Positions 46,081 through 54,529 of a stretch of 64,000 nucleotides of DNA are shown piece after piece. This DNA is from Bacteroidales bacterium. Its GTDB lineage: Bacteria > Bacteroidota > Bacteroidia > Bacteroidales > UBA932. The notes under the pieces are model-generated. The model saw nothing but the letters and a program-made list of their open reading frames with translations. It was not told the origin of the DNA and searched no databases. Every line of letters starts with the position of its first letter. Position 1 is the first letter of the stretch. The position numbers and the translations under genes are program-made. The stretch covers positions 29,123 to 93,122 of the forward strand of contig JAKSJU010000002.1 in the NCBI GenBank assembly GCA_024402095.1. Direction: 5' to 3'.

Positions 46081-47867
46081 TGAAAAAATATACAGCGCTC
46101 ATAATTATTCTTGCGGCAATCGCTCCGATGCTCTTCATCCACTCCTGTGCGAACACCACACAGGCCCCGTCCGGCGGTGCGAAGGACACTATTCCGCCGT
46201 ACATCGTGATGATAGATCCGCTGCCAGGGGCAACGAATGTCCCATTGACGGGAGCAAGAATAAAATTCGACTTCAACGAATATGTCACAATCAAGGAAGC
46301 GAAGAACATTTTCCTCTCTCCACCTACGGCAAAAAGGCCGAAGTCAAGGATTCAGGGCAAGAGCGTCATCGTAAGTTTCGATGATACGCTGCAGGCCAAC
46401 ACGACATACACTATCAGTTTCACTGACGCTCTGGCTGACAACAATGAGGGAAACATTTTCCCGGGATATACCTATGTATTCTCGACCGGAGAGAACATCG
46501 ATTCAATGGGATTCACCGGCACGGTCAGGAACTGCAATGACCTCAGCCCAGTCAAAGGCGCCACAGTCCTGCTCTACAAAGACCATTCGGACTCAGCCGT
46601 ATTTCTACACCGTCCGGATGCCGCTGCAAAGACTGACGACTGGGGCTTCTTCATGATTCCTTTCATAGAAGATACTGAATACAGGATGTACGCGCTAAGA
46701 GATGAAAACGGAAACAACATTTATGATCCCGAATCCGATTGGGTCGGCTTTGTGGACCAGGCAGTCAGGCCGGTACTGCAGGTCAGCGACACCGTGAAGG
46801 AGTTCCTGAAATATGACATGACGGACACCATAGGCTGCAGGGCCAGAAGATCCGAGTACGAAATCAACCTGTTCAGGGAGAATCCGTCCAGACAAATGAT
46901 TGTCAACAAAGTCCGGGTTTCCGACAGGACATCCTACATCACTTTCATGGCGCATGATGCATGGATTGATTCTCTTTGGATCAGCGGAATACCGGCGAAC
47001 CGGATAATCACACAGTTCAACCGCGAACAGGACAGCCTTGAGATCTGGGTCAATGACACAAGGGCGATGCCGGATACACTCAACCTATATGTAAACTACA
47101 GAAAGACTGACTCTCTCGGTGTTCTCAGCCCTTTCCTTGAAAGGGTCAAGCTCTTTGATGAGAACAAAAAGAAAGAGACTCAGACAAGAAACAGCAGGAA
47201 TAGGAACGACAAGGAAAAGGAAGTCTGCAGGATCAATTACGTAGCAAAGCCTGAGAACATCGAGCATGACGGCATAGAGCTGGAATTCGAAGTCCCTATC
47301 GTATCGGAGAAGTTCGACTCCGTCAAATTCCTTTCCCTCAATCCGAGACAGCAGCTTACCGAGGAGAGATTCAAGGTTGAAAGGGACAGTATGAATATCA
47401 GAAAGTACAGGATATATCCCCAGATCCAGTATCTCAAAGGATACGAATACTCATTGAAGATACCTGAGAACTGCTTCAGGGATATCAACGGGAACGTGAA
47501 TGACAGTCTTCTTGTAAAGGTATCGCTGCCGGACGATGACATGCTGAGCAAGCTTTACCTCAATATGAAGAACGTTGACAGGAAATATATCGTGGATCTT
47601 CTGGATGAAAAACTTTCTGAGGTTCTGAGAAGCTATATCATAGATTCAGACCGCACCCTTGAATTCCCATATCTCAAAGAGGGGAAATATGCCGTCAGGA
47701 TAAGCGATGACGGAAACAGGAATTCAATGGTTGACACCGGCAACCTGCTCGAGCACAGGCAGCCGGAAAAGGTACTTTTCTACATGATAAACGAGGACAA
47801 GCTCTTCGATATCCCGGCAGGCACGGAACTGGATCAGACTATAGATATCAACAAGCTATTCAACTGA
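46080..47867 (+). CDS. Ig-like (Big_5) domain lipoprotein
   Basis: A 595-residue exported lipoprotein, lipid attachment at Cys23 (IHSC). After a short linker (TTQAPSGGAKDTIPP) comes a Big_5 Ig-like domain (about 35-140, with ITFDFNEYV-like and TTYTISFTDALADNNEG), then a carboxypeptidase-regulatory-like stretch and long beta-rich regions. This family is common in Bacteroidota and sits in the outer membrane; its function is not known. It shares a base with the rel/spoT stop and is 5 nt before another exported protein, so the run from ligA to ispG is probably one operon. Confidence 0.8.
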   Translation: MKKYTALIIILAAIAPMLFIHSCANTTQAPSGGAKDTIPPYIVMIDPLPGATNVPLTGARIKFDFNEYVTIKEAKNIFLSPPTAKRPKSRIQGKSVIVSFDDTLQANTTYTISFTDALADNNEGNIFPGYTYVFSTGENIDSMGFTGTVRNCNDLSPVKGATVLLYKDHSDSAVFLHRPDAAAKTDDWGFFMIPFIEDTEYRMYALRDENGNNIYDPESDWVGFVDQAVRPVLQVSDTVKEFLKYDMTDTIGCRARRSEYEINLFRENPSRQMIVNKVRVSDRTSYITFMAHDAWIDSLWISGIPANRIITQFNREQDSLEIWVNDTRAMPDTLNLYVNYRKTDSLGVLSPFLERVKLFDENKKKETQTRNSRNRNDKEKEVCRINYVAKPENIEHDGIELEFEVPIVSEKFDSVKFLSLNPRQQLTEERFKVERDSMNIRKYRIYPQIQYLKGYEYSLKIPENCFRDINGNVNDSLLVKVSLPDDDMLSKLYLNMKNVDRKYIVDLLDEKLSEVLRSYIIDSDRTLEFPYLKEGKYAVRISDDGNRNSMVDTGNLLEHRQPEKVLFYMINEDKLFDIPAGTELDQTIDINKLFN

Positions 47868-47872
47868 AAAGA

Positions 47873-48700
47873 ATGAAGAGACTGTTTTTCATATTGACAA
47901 TGCTTGCCGCCGGCATCTCATCCTACGCACAGCAGGATACTCCTGAATTGACTGACGAATATCTTGACACTGTACAGGTCAAGCGGGCCGTCGAGCTCAA
48001 TGACTACTCCATGATAGGTGTCAACTACGGTGTCAGTTTCAGCAACATGTCCTTCAGCCCGTCAAAGCATCAGAACTTTCTGTTCTCAACCAACTACCTG
48101 TCTATAATGTATACCAAATACTTGAAGATGTTCGACTATCTTCCGTATTTCGGTTTCACTGTGGGCATAGCTCACAGCAATGAGGGATTCCTGACGAAGG
48201 AGAACAAGGAAACCGGCAGCACTTCAAACATTGACGGTGCAACCAAGCTCAAGATGGAGGTACTGGAGATTCCGTTCATGATGGAAGGACATTACGACAT
48301 GGAATTCTTCAAGCTGTTCGCCGACATAGGATTCTACGGAGGGTACAGATACAATATGCAGAGGGAAAGCCTTCCCGGTCAGATTGAAGAGAAATACCTT
48401 TCGGAATTCTACCCATACGAATACAGATTCGACTATGGTCTCGAAGGCGGACTTGGCTTCTCAATCATTTTCGACCCATTCGAACTGAGGATTGCAGGAA
48501 TGCTGAGATATGCTTTCCAGAGTTTGTATGAGCCTGATTATGAGAGTATATGGCATCCGTACAACACTTATTATTACAGATATGCCTATCCTCTTGATAT
48601 CAATGTGACAGCTGGTCTGTATATCCATCTTGGAAAGAGATACGGAAAAACACCAAAGGTTCTTAAGAAAGAGGCTTACGACATAGTATACAGAAAATAG
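47873..48700 (+). CDS. Outer membrane beta-barrel protein (PorT-like), function unknown
   Basis: A 275-residue exported protein with signal peptide about 1-19 (ending SYA|QQ). It has amphipathic strands, many aromatic girdle residues (YYFRYAYPLDINVTAGLYIHLG-type strands) and a basic tail. It resembles outer membrane PorT/TM-barrel-type proteins of Bacteroidota, but no motif proves a PorT role. Lies between the Ig-like lipoprotein and ispG with gaps of 5 and 1 nt. Confidence 0.68.
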   Translation: MKRLFFILTMLAAGISSYAQQDTPELTDEYLDTVQVKRAVELNDYSMIGVNYGVSFSNMSFSPSKHQNFLFSTNYLSIMYTKYLKMFDYLPYFGFTVGIAHSNEGFLTKENKETGSTSNIDGATKLKMEVLEIPFMMEGHYDMEFFKLFADIGFYGGYRYNMQRESLPGQIEEKYLSEFYPYEYRFDYGLEGGLGFSIIFDPFELRIAGMLRYAFQSLYEPDYESIWHPYNTYYYRYAYPLDINVTAGLYIHLGKRYGKTPKVLKKEAYDIVYRK

Positions 48701-48701
48701 A

Positions 48702-49937
48702 ATGAGCAGAGTGGTTCACATAGGAAAAGTAGTCATGGGCGGTGGCAATCCCATTGTCGTACAGACAATGTGCAACACACACACTTCAGACGTCGATGCG
48801 ACTGTCGCCCAGTGCAGGGAGCTTGCGGACGCCGGAGCCGGGATCATCAGAATCACCGTCCCGGGGCTGCAGGACGTGGAGGCGGTAAGGCAGATTCATT
48901 CCAGACTGAGGGAAAATGGCTATGATACCCCTCTGGTGGCAGATATTCATTTCTCATCTGAAACAGCCATCGCAGTTGCGCCCATAGTTGAAAAAGTCAG
49001 GATAAATCCCGGCAACTTTCATCCGGATCACGACAAGGCACGCGAGCAGTTCAGCAGGTTGATAGAAGTATGCAGGGCGAACGGAACCGCAATCAGGATA
49101 GGTCTGAACCATGGTTCATTGGGAAAATATATTACCGACAAATACGGAAACACTCCGCAGGCAATGGCTATCGCTGCCATGGAATGGATACACATGTGCA
49201 TGGATGCCGACTTCCATGAAGTTGTAGTGTCGTTAAAAGCCAGCAACACGGTAGTTATGGTTGAAGCGTATCGGAATCTTGTGGCAAGGATGCGGGAGGA
49301 AGCTTGTGACTTCCCTGTCCACATCGGTGTGACCGAAGCCGGCAATGGAGATTCAGGCCGCATCAAGTCATGCGTCGCAATGGCCGCGCTTCTTTCGGAA
49401 GGGATAGGTGACACCGTAAGAGTGTCTCTCACCGAGCCACCTGTAAATGAGCTGCCCGTAGCTATGTACCTGTCGGAGAAATTCAGCGGACAGAAGACTT
49501 CATTCAAATACAAAATGGATGACAGGGAACGCAGAATGCTCGATTTCAGCACCGAGTGGGGCCCAAAACTTCTGAACAGGACAGTAGATGACATGCCTGA
49601 ATGTGAGTGGAAGGATGAAATAATGCAGGCTGCGAGGCGTAAGTTCTACAAACCGGAGTATATAGCATGCCCGGGTTGCGGAAGGACCATGTATGACCTC
49701 CAGGGTGCATTCGAAGAAGTCAAGGCAAGGACCTCCCATCTGAAAGGGATGGTTATTGCCGTAATGGGGTGCATTGTCAACGGGCCCGGTGAAATGGCGG
49801 ACGCAGACTGGGGTTATGTCGGCGAGGGAGGCGGCAAAGTCTCAATCTACAGGAAGGGAGAACCTGTGCTCAGGCATATACCCGACCACGTAGCCATTGA
49901 CAAGCTGCTGGAGCTGATAGAGAGCTATTCTATATAG
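48702..49937 (+). CDS. ispG: 4-hydroxy-3-methylbut-2-enyl-diphosphate synthase IspG (compact form)
   Basis: Iron-sulfur enzyme converting MEcPP to HMBPP in the MEP isoprenoid pathway. The TIM barrel (about 1-255) has GLNHGSLG and VTEAGNGDSG. The C-terminal cluster domain has CPGCGRT (Cys323, Cys326) and MGCIVNGPGE (Cys357). Length is 411 residues. Bacteroidota IspG are usually over 600 because of a large inserted domain between these parts; E. coli has about 372 with none. Here about 65 residues separate barrel and cluster domain, so the insertion is nearly absent. The 3' end overlaps the convergent RlmI-like gene by 13 nt. Confidence 0.92.
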   Translation: MSRVVHIGKVVMGGGNPIVVQTMCNTHTSDVDATVAQCRELADAGAGIIRITVPGLQDVEAVRQIHSRLRENGYDTPLVADIHFSSETAIAVAPIVEKVRINPGNFHPDHDKAREQFSRLIEVCRANGTAIRIGLNHGSLGKYITDKYGNTPQAMAIAAMEWIHMCMDADFHEVVVSLKASNTVVMVEAYRNLVARMREEACDFPVHIGVTEAGNGDSGRIKSCVAMAALLSEGIGDTVRVSLTEPPVNELPVAMYLSEKFSGQKTSFKYKMDDRERRMLDFSTEWGPKLLNRTVDDMPECEWKDEIMQAARRKFYKPEYIACPGCGRTMYDLQGAFEEVKARTSHLKGMVIAVMGCIVNGPGEMADADWGYVGEGGGKVSIYRKGEPVLRHIPDHVAIDKLLELIESYSI

Positions 49938-51103
49938 AGAAGCAGGCCCTTAAGGTACTCACCTTCAGGATGATATATATTGACGGGATGGTCCTGGCCC
50001 TGCATCAGACGGCCTACAATCCTTACTTTTCTTCCCGTCTGTGCTGCAGCAGAGAAGACCATGAGTGCGAACGCCTCCTTGTCCACTACCTGAGAACAGC
50101 TGAACGTAAACACATAACCTCCGGGAGCAACTTTTGAGATTGCTGCTGCATTGAGCCTCTGATATGCCCTGAGGGCATTCTTCAATGCACCGCGATGCTT
50201 GGCGAAAGCAGGAGGGTCAACTATCATAAGATCATAAGCGCCTTCCTTGACTTTGCCAAGGAAATCAATTGCATCCTCACAATATCCCGTATGTTCGGTA
50301 AAGCCGTTAAGTTTGATGTTCTTCTCGACAAGGGACATTGCTTTGGCGGAACTGTCCACAGAATCCACATGTTTGGCTCCGCCGCTTAGAGCATAGACTG
50401 AAAAGCCGCCCGTGTAGCAGAACAGATTCAACACCTTCCTTCCTTCGGCAAATCTCTCCACAAGTGCCCGGTTTTCCCTCTGGTCAAGGAAAAAGCCGGT
50501 CTTCTGCCCTTCTTCCCAGTTTACGATAAATTTATGACCGTTTTCAAGGGCTACGGTCTGGGAAGCATCAAACCCTTCTGCTTTGTACATATAGCCGTCA
50601 ATAAGCTCCAAACCTGCCTTATAGGGGGCCGTACCGGAACTTTTATCATAGACTGCCTTGAGCGAAGATCCGTACACGCGTTTCAGGGCCTCGGCAATCT
50701 GCTTCTTATTGCGGAACATGCCTACAGAATGAGCCTGAAGCACACATACGCCATCATAATAGTCTATTATCAGGCCCGGGAGACCGTCTCCTTCACCATG
50801 AACCAGTCTGTAGCAGTTTGTTCCGGGACCTATTGCAGATTTTCTGAGCTCAAGCGCCGCTCTGATGGAATTGAACCAGAAATCAGGGTCCTCCGGATTA
50901 CCGGAGAAGCTGAGCACCCTGACAGCAATCGAACCTATCTGATAATGTCCGGAGGCGATGTACTCCCCTTCGGAAGAATATACGGAAACAAGGTCACCTT
51001 CTGCAGGATTGCCGACTATATTTGCAATGGCACCCGAGAAGACCCAGGGATGGAAACGCAGAAGGGACTCTTCCCTGCCGCGCTTAAGAATGATTTTCGT
51101 CAT
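49925..51103 (-). CDS. RlmI-like 23S rRNA (cytosine-C5)-methyltransferase
   Basis: A 392-residue class I SAM methyltransferase with an N-terminal PUA RNA-binding domain (about 1-75, with RFHPWVFSGAI), a linker EEDPDFW-like region and a Rossmann domain with VLNLFCYTGGFSVYA (motif I), VDPPAFAK (motif IV) and FSCSQVV. This is the RlmI/YccW family, which makes m5C1962 in 23S rRNA in E. coli. It overlaps the upstream exonuclease gene by 20 nt. Confidence 0.88.
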   Translation of the reverse strand: MTKIILKRGREESLLRFHPWVFSGAIANIVGNPAEGDLVSVYSSEGEYIASGHYQIGSIAVRVLSFSGNPEDPDFWFNSIRAALELRKSAIGPGTNCYRLVHGEGDGLPGLIIDYYDGVCVLQAHSVGMFRNKKQIAEALKRVYGSSLKAVYDKSSGTAPYKAGLELIDGYMYKAEGFDASQTVALENGHKFIVNWEEGQKTGFFLDQRENRALVERFAEGRKVLNLFCYTGGFSVYALSGGAKHVDSVDSSAKAMSLVEKNIKLNGFTEHTGYCEDAIDFLGKVKEGAYDLMIVDPPAFAKHRGALKNALRAYQRLNAAAISKVAPGGYVFTFSCSQVVDKEAFALMVFSAAAQTGRKVRIVGRLMQGQDHPVNIYHPEGEYLKGLLLYIE

Positions 51104-51731
51104 TTGGCTGATTCTGTGGAGGATTGATTTCCTCAGGAGTGAGAGGATGCTTTTCGGACTTTATCAGTTTCTTGTACATTTCAAGGCATATCCAGGCATC
51201 AGTCGCTGCGTACATACGCTGCGCTGGAGTAAGGTCCTGGGCTTCCCAGTTAGAAAGCTGCTGAGTCTTGGATATCCTGCATCCCATGATATTGGCTGCA
51301 AGCTTTTTTACGCTCTTGTCACGTATTCCCCACTCCCATCCTATCTTCTGGAGGTCTATGAAATTCTTTGCTTCAAAAGGGGATATTTTCTGGAGTCCCC
51401 TTACGTCATCGTGAACAGCCGCACCGACTTTTGCTATTCTCGGGGAAGAAAGTATATTTTTCAAAAGTCTGCCGATTCCGAGTGTCTGCACCCTGAAGAG
51501 GAAAGCCTTATCCGGTCCGGACAACTGCAGAAGCGCCACGCCGTGACACTTCTGCCCGGGAGAGAATACAGGCCTCGTTTCTGTGTCGAAGCCTATCATT
51601 TTCTGCCTTTCCAGATACAGAATCGCTTTCAGATATTCCCGTCCTGTTCTGCTTATCACCTTGATTTCTCCCGGGAAAGATCCCAGGGGCAGCTTCTCAA
51701 TCTCTTCAGGCGTTACACTTATTTTATACAT
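51084..51731 (-). CDS. 3'-5' exonuclease domain protein (RNase D-like, DEDDy)
   Basis: A 215-residue single-domain exonuclease of the DEDD superfamily. Acidic motifs: FDTETRP (Exo I), VGAAVHDDVRGLQ (Exo II) and YAATDAW (Exo III, DEDDy type). No HRDC domain, unlike E. coli RNase D, so substrate (RNA or DNA) is open. Short tail rich in proline and asparagine. Overlaps the RlmI-like gene by 20 nt, so both are probably read from one mRNA and may both serve rRNA. Confidence 0.85.
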   Translation of the reverse strand: MYKISVTPEEIEKLPLGSFPGEIKVISRTGREYLKAILYLERQKMIGFDTETRPVFSPGQKCHGVALLQLSGPDKAFLFRVQTLGIGRLLKNILSSPRIAKVGAAVHDDVRGLQKISPFEAKNFIDLQKIGWEWGIRDKSVKKLAANIMGCRISKTQQLSNWEAQDLTPAQRMYAATDAWICLEMYKKLIKSEKHPLTPEEINPPQNQPNDENHS

Positions 51732-51778
51732 CCGACATCAATTGTGGTTTTCGGGTGAACAAAGGTAAGAATTTTCCC

Positions 51779-51786
51779 TATCTTTG
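51779..51786 (+). promoter_or_regulatory. Bacteroides-type -7 box that decides the aminotransferase start
   Basis: TATCTTTG lies 22 nt before ATG 51809 and inside the longer frame from 51755. It supports 51809 as the start. Confidence 0.45.
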
Positions 51787-51808
51787 TGAAGATAAAATTG
51801 CAGCAATT

Positions 51809-53044
51809 ATGCCTCACATTTCCAATACGGCTGAGATAATGCCGGAATCAGCGATACGCAAGCTTACTCCTTATGCAGACCAGGCAAAGGGAGACGGCAT
51901 CAAGATATACCATCTCAACATAGGATCCCCGGACATCAAATCACCTGAAGGAGCCTATGAAGCGGTGCACAATTATGTCTTCGACCACCTTCCGTATTCG
52001 AATTCGGCGGGGACCTATTCTCTGAGGAATGCTATTGTCGAGAAATACTATAAGAAAATAGGCATCAACATCGACATCAATGACATGCTTGTCACTGTCG
52101 CCGGCAGCGAAGCCTTGACTATGGTTTTCCAGGCAGCCTGCGACCCGGACGATGAGGTGCTGGTCATGGAGCCTTTCTACTGCAACTACAACACTTTCAC
52201 GCTGATGAACAGGGTCAAGCTGGTTGCAGTGCATACGGATATCAAAGACGGATTCAAAGTGCCGCCGATTGAAGAATTCGAGAAAGTTATGACTCCGAGG
52301 ACAAAGGCGGTTCTGCTGTGCAATCCGGGAAACCCTACCGGAACCCTCTACACAAAGAAGGACATGCTTGCCATCGGGGAGTTGTGCAGGAAACATGACA
52401 TTTTCCTGATTTCTGATGAGGCATACAGGGAATTCTGCTACACGGAAGAGCCATATTTCTCCGCCATGCAGATTCCGAATCTCAAGGAGAATGTCATTCT
52501 GGTGGATTCAGCATCCAAGAGATACAATCTTTGCGGGGCAAGGATCGGCTGCATCGTATCACACAACAGAGCCGTCATCAAACTTATCACCAAGATAGCA
52601 CAGGCCCGTCTGTGTCCGCCTGTCCTCGGTCAGGTTGCAACATACGGAGCGTTGAGCGCAACACCGGAATATTTTGAAAAAGTGCGCGAGGAATACATTG
52701 CAAGAAGGGATTACACCATCGAGAGGCTGAACAGAATGGATGGAGTCTTCTCTCCAAAGCCAATGGGTGCATTCTACACAGTGGCCGAATTACCGGTGGA
52801 TGATACCGAGAAATTCGCCAAATGGCTCCTTACAGACTTCAGGGTGAACAATGAAACTGTGATGATCACTCCTGCCGAACCGTTCTACAAGACTCCGGGA
52901 ATAGGAAAGAATCAGGCCCGCATAGCATATGTGCTCGAAGTGCCGGCATTAAAGAAAGCACTCGACATACTTGAAAAGGGATTGAAGAAATATAACTCAC
53001 TGGATAAAAATGGAATACAGAGACGTAATCGCCACAAGGCATAG
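51809..53044 (+). CDS. PLP-dependent aminotransferase, class I (aspartate aminotransferase-like)
   Basis: A 411-residue fold type I enzyme. Key parts: HLNIGSPDIKSP near the N-terminus, NPGNPTGTLYT with the PLP-contacting asparagine, ISDEAYREF, and the PLP-binding lysine in VDSASKRYNLCGARIG. It probably transaminates aspartate or another amino acid with 2-oxoglutarate. The last ~12 residues (NGIQRRNRHKA) are basic, overlap the nitroreductase gene by 35 nt, and look unlike a normal family end. This could be a slipped or extended C-terminus. Confidence 0.9.
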   Translation: MPHISNTAEIMPESAIRKLTPYADQAKGDGIKIYHLNIGSPDIKSPEGAYEAVHNYVFDHLPYSNSAGTYSLRNAIVEKYYKKIGINIDINDMLVTVAGSEALTMVFQAACDPDDEVLVMEPFYCNYNTFTLMNRVKLVAVHTDIKDGFKVPPIEEFEKVMTPRTKAVLLCNPGNPTGTLYTKKDMLAIGELCRKHDIFLISDEAYREFCYTEEPYFSAMQIPNLKENVILVDSASKRYNLCGARIGCIVSHNRAVIKLITKIAQARLCPPVLGQVATYGALSATPEYFEKVREEYIARRDYTIERLNRMDGVFSPKPMGAFYTVAELPVDDTEKFAKWLLTDFRVNNETVMITPAEPFYKTPGIGKNQARIAYVLEVPALKKALDILEKGLKKYNSLDKNGIQRRNRHKA

Positions 53045-53489
53045 TGTAAGGCGTTTCACCGGAAAAGCGGTAGAAAGAGAGCTTATCGATGAGATGATAG
53101 CCGAAGCCATGACCGCTCCTTCTTCAAAGAACAGCAGGAGCACAGGATTCATGGTAATAGAGGATAAGTCCACATTGGAGGCGATTTCAGAAATGAGGGA
53201 ATCTGGTTCTTCATTTATTGCAGGGGCTGCCGCTGCCATAGTTGTCCTGGGAGACGAGGAGAAGACTGACCTTTGGGTGGACAACGCTTCGATCAGCACT
53301 ACATATCTGATGTTGTCTGCAGTGGATAAAGGCCTTGGAAGCTGCTGGGTACACGTCAACGGTCGCCCAAGGAGCAAGACGGACGCGTCAAAAGGCATGG
53401 CCGAGGACTATGTAAGAGAACTCCTCGGAGTAAAGGACAACATGAGAATACTCTGCGTTCTTGCCCTTGGCTACGAGGAGTCAAAATAG
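53010..53489 (+). CDS. Nitroreductase-family protein
   Basis: A 159-residue FMN-binding protein of the small nitroreductase family. N-terminal RHSVRRFTGKAVE is the FMN phosphate-binding pattern, AMTAPSSKNSRST the next FMN loop, and GLGSCWVHV lies in the core. Shorter than typical (about 190-220), as in compact anaerobe members. Reduces nitro compounds, quinones or flavins; true substrate unknown. Start overlaps the aminotransferase end by 35 nt. Confidence 0.88.
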   Translation: MEYRDVIATRHSVRRFTGKAVERELIDEMIAEAMTAPSSKNSRSTGFMVIEDKSTLEAISEMRESGSSFIAGAAAAIVVLGDEEKTDLWVDNASISTTYLMLSAVDKGLGSCWVHVNGRPRSKTDASKGMAEDYVRELLGVKDNMRILCVLALGYEESK

Positions 53490-53501
53490 ATTTACGGGAC
53501 A

Positions 53502-53804
53502 TTAGTCCTCGTAATCCATGCAATATCTTCCTACTGTAAACGGACGCACCCTGCCGTTGGCGACAGCCAAATGCTCGGGATGCACGGAATAGCCCTTGAG
53601 GGATTCCGGACTGTCAAATAGTGAATCAAGCATAAGGTCAACATTGGCGGACGGAAGTCCCTCTATGTTGACTTTTATATTCAAAAGACCGGGAATCCGA
53701 CCAGCGAGGCTTTCCAGGCCCTCTTTGATATTCTTCTTTATTTCTTCTTTCTGCACGGCTGTCAGGTCTTCTTTCAGCTTCCAGAGGATAATATGATGTG
53801 TCAT
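53502..53804 (-). CDS. Dabb family (stress-responsive A/B barrel) protein
   Basis: A 100-residue ferredoxin-like alpha/beta barrel protein. It begins MTHHIILWKLKED, has the SLKGYSVHPEHLAVA segment and ends with VGRYCMDYED, the usual Dabb layout. Function in bacteria is unknown; dimers are typical. It follows pssA by 5 nt on the same strand. Confidence 0.88.
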   Translation of the reverse strand: MTHHIILWKLKEDLTAVQKEEIKKNIKEGLESLAGRIPGLLNIKVNIEGLPSANVDLMLDSLFDSPESLKGYSVHPEHLAVANGRVRPFTVGRYCMDYED

Positions 53805-53809
53805 TGCTA

Positions 53810-54529
53810 TCAGATTGAAAGAATATCAAAAACGATATTCATAAGTATATACATCAGGAATACAAGCAGAGGAATCAGCACCCAGTGGAGTCCGAGAACG
53901 AGAACGATCACTGCACAAAGGATGCAATTGACAAGGAAACAGATTCTCTTCTGCTTCAAGGATTTCTCATCGTCGCGGCTGAATTTCAAGGAGAACATGG
54001 GAATCTCCGCGATGAGCAGGAATGAAAGCACAGCCGAACAGATAGGGATAAACCAGTTTCCGGCCGCCCAGGACGCAAGGAAAGATGCAGGCTCGGCAGC
54101 TATGAAATAGCAAAGAGACGCGCAGAGAATAGCGCAGGCAGGAGTCGGGAGACCGATAAAGCCATGGCTCTGGCGCGGGTCGATATTGAACTTTGCAAGT
54201 CTGGCAGCGCTGAAGACTGTGATTAGCAGAGGCATAAGGCACACCCAGCTCTGCCCGAAACGGCATTCATACATACATTTCATCATCATCACTGATGGCA
54301 GAAGTCCGAAACTGACCATATCGCACAGTGAGTCAAGCTCCTTGCCAAGGTCTGAATATGCGCCCAGTGCCCTGGCCGCAAATCCGTCGCAGAAATCGAA
54401 CACTGCAGCGGCAATCATCAGGAAGAAGGCGACGTCAGGCCTTCCCCCGAAAGCGGCTATCACACCTAGGGATCCGCATACGAGATTCATAGATGTGATA
54501 GCGTCAGGTATATATTTCGTAAATTTCAT
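53810..54529 (-). CDS. pssA: CDP-diacylglycerol--serine O-phosphatidyltransferase
   Basis: Makes phosphatidylserine, precursor of phosphatidylethanolamine, at the inner membrane. 239 residues, several transmembrane helices, and the CDP-alcohol phosphatidyltransferase signature: D-x2-D-G-x2-A-R-x8-G-x3-D-x3-D, seen as DFCDGFAARALGAYSDLGKE followed by LDSLCD. The start overlaps the stop of the C1 peptidase gene by one base. Confidence 0.93.
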   Translation of the reverse strand: MKFTKYIPDAITSMNLVCGSLGVIAAFGGRPDVAFFLMIAAAVFDFCDGFAARALGAYSDLGKELDSLCDMVSFGLLPSVMMMKCMYECRFGQSWVCLMPLLITVFSAARLAKFNIDPRQSHGFIGLPTPACAILCASLCYFIAAEPASFLASWAAGNWFIPICSAVLSFLLIAEIPMFSLKFSRDDEKSLKQKRICFLVNCILCAVIVLVLGLHWVLIPLLVFLMYILMNIVFDILSI

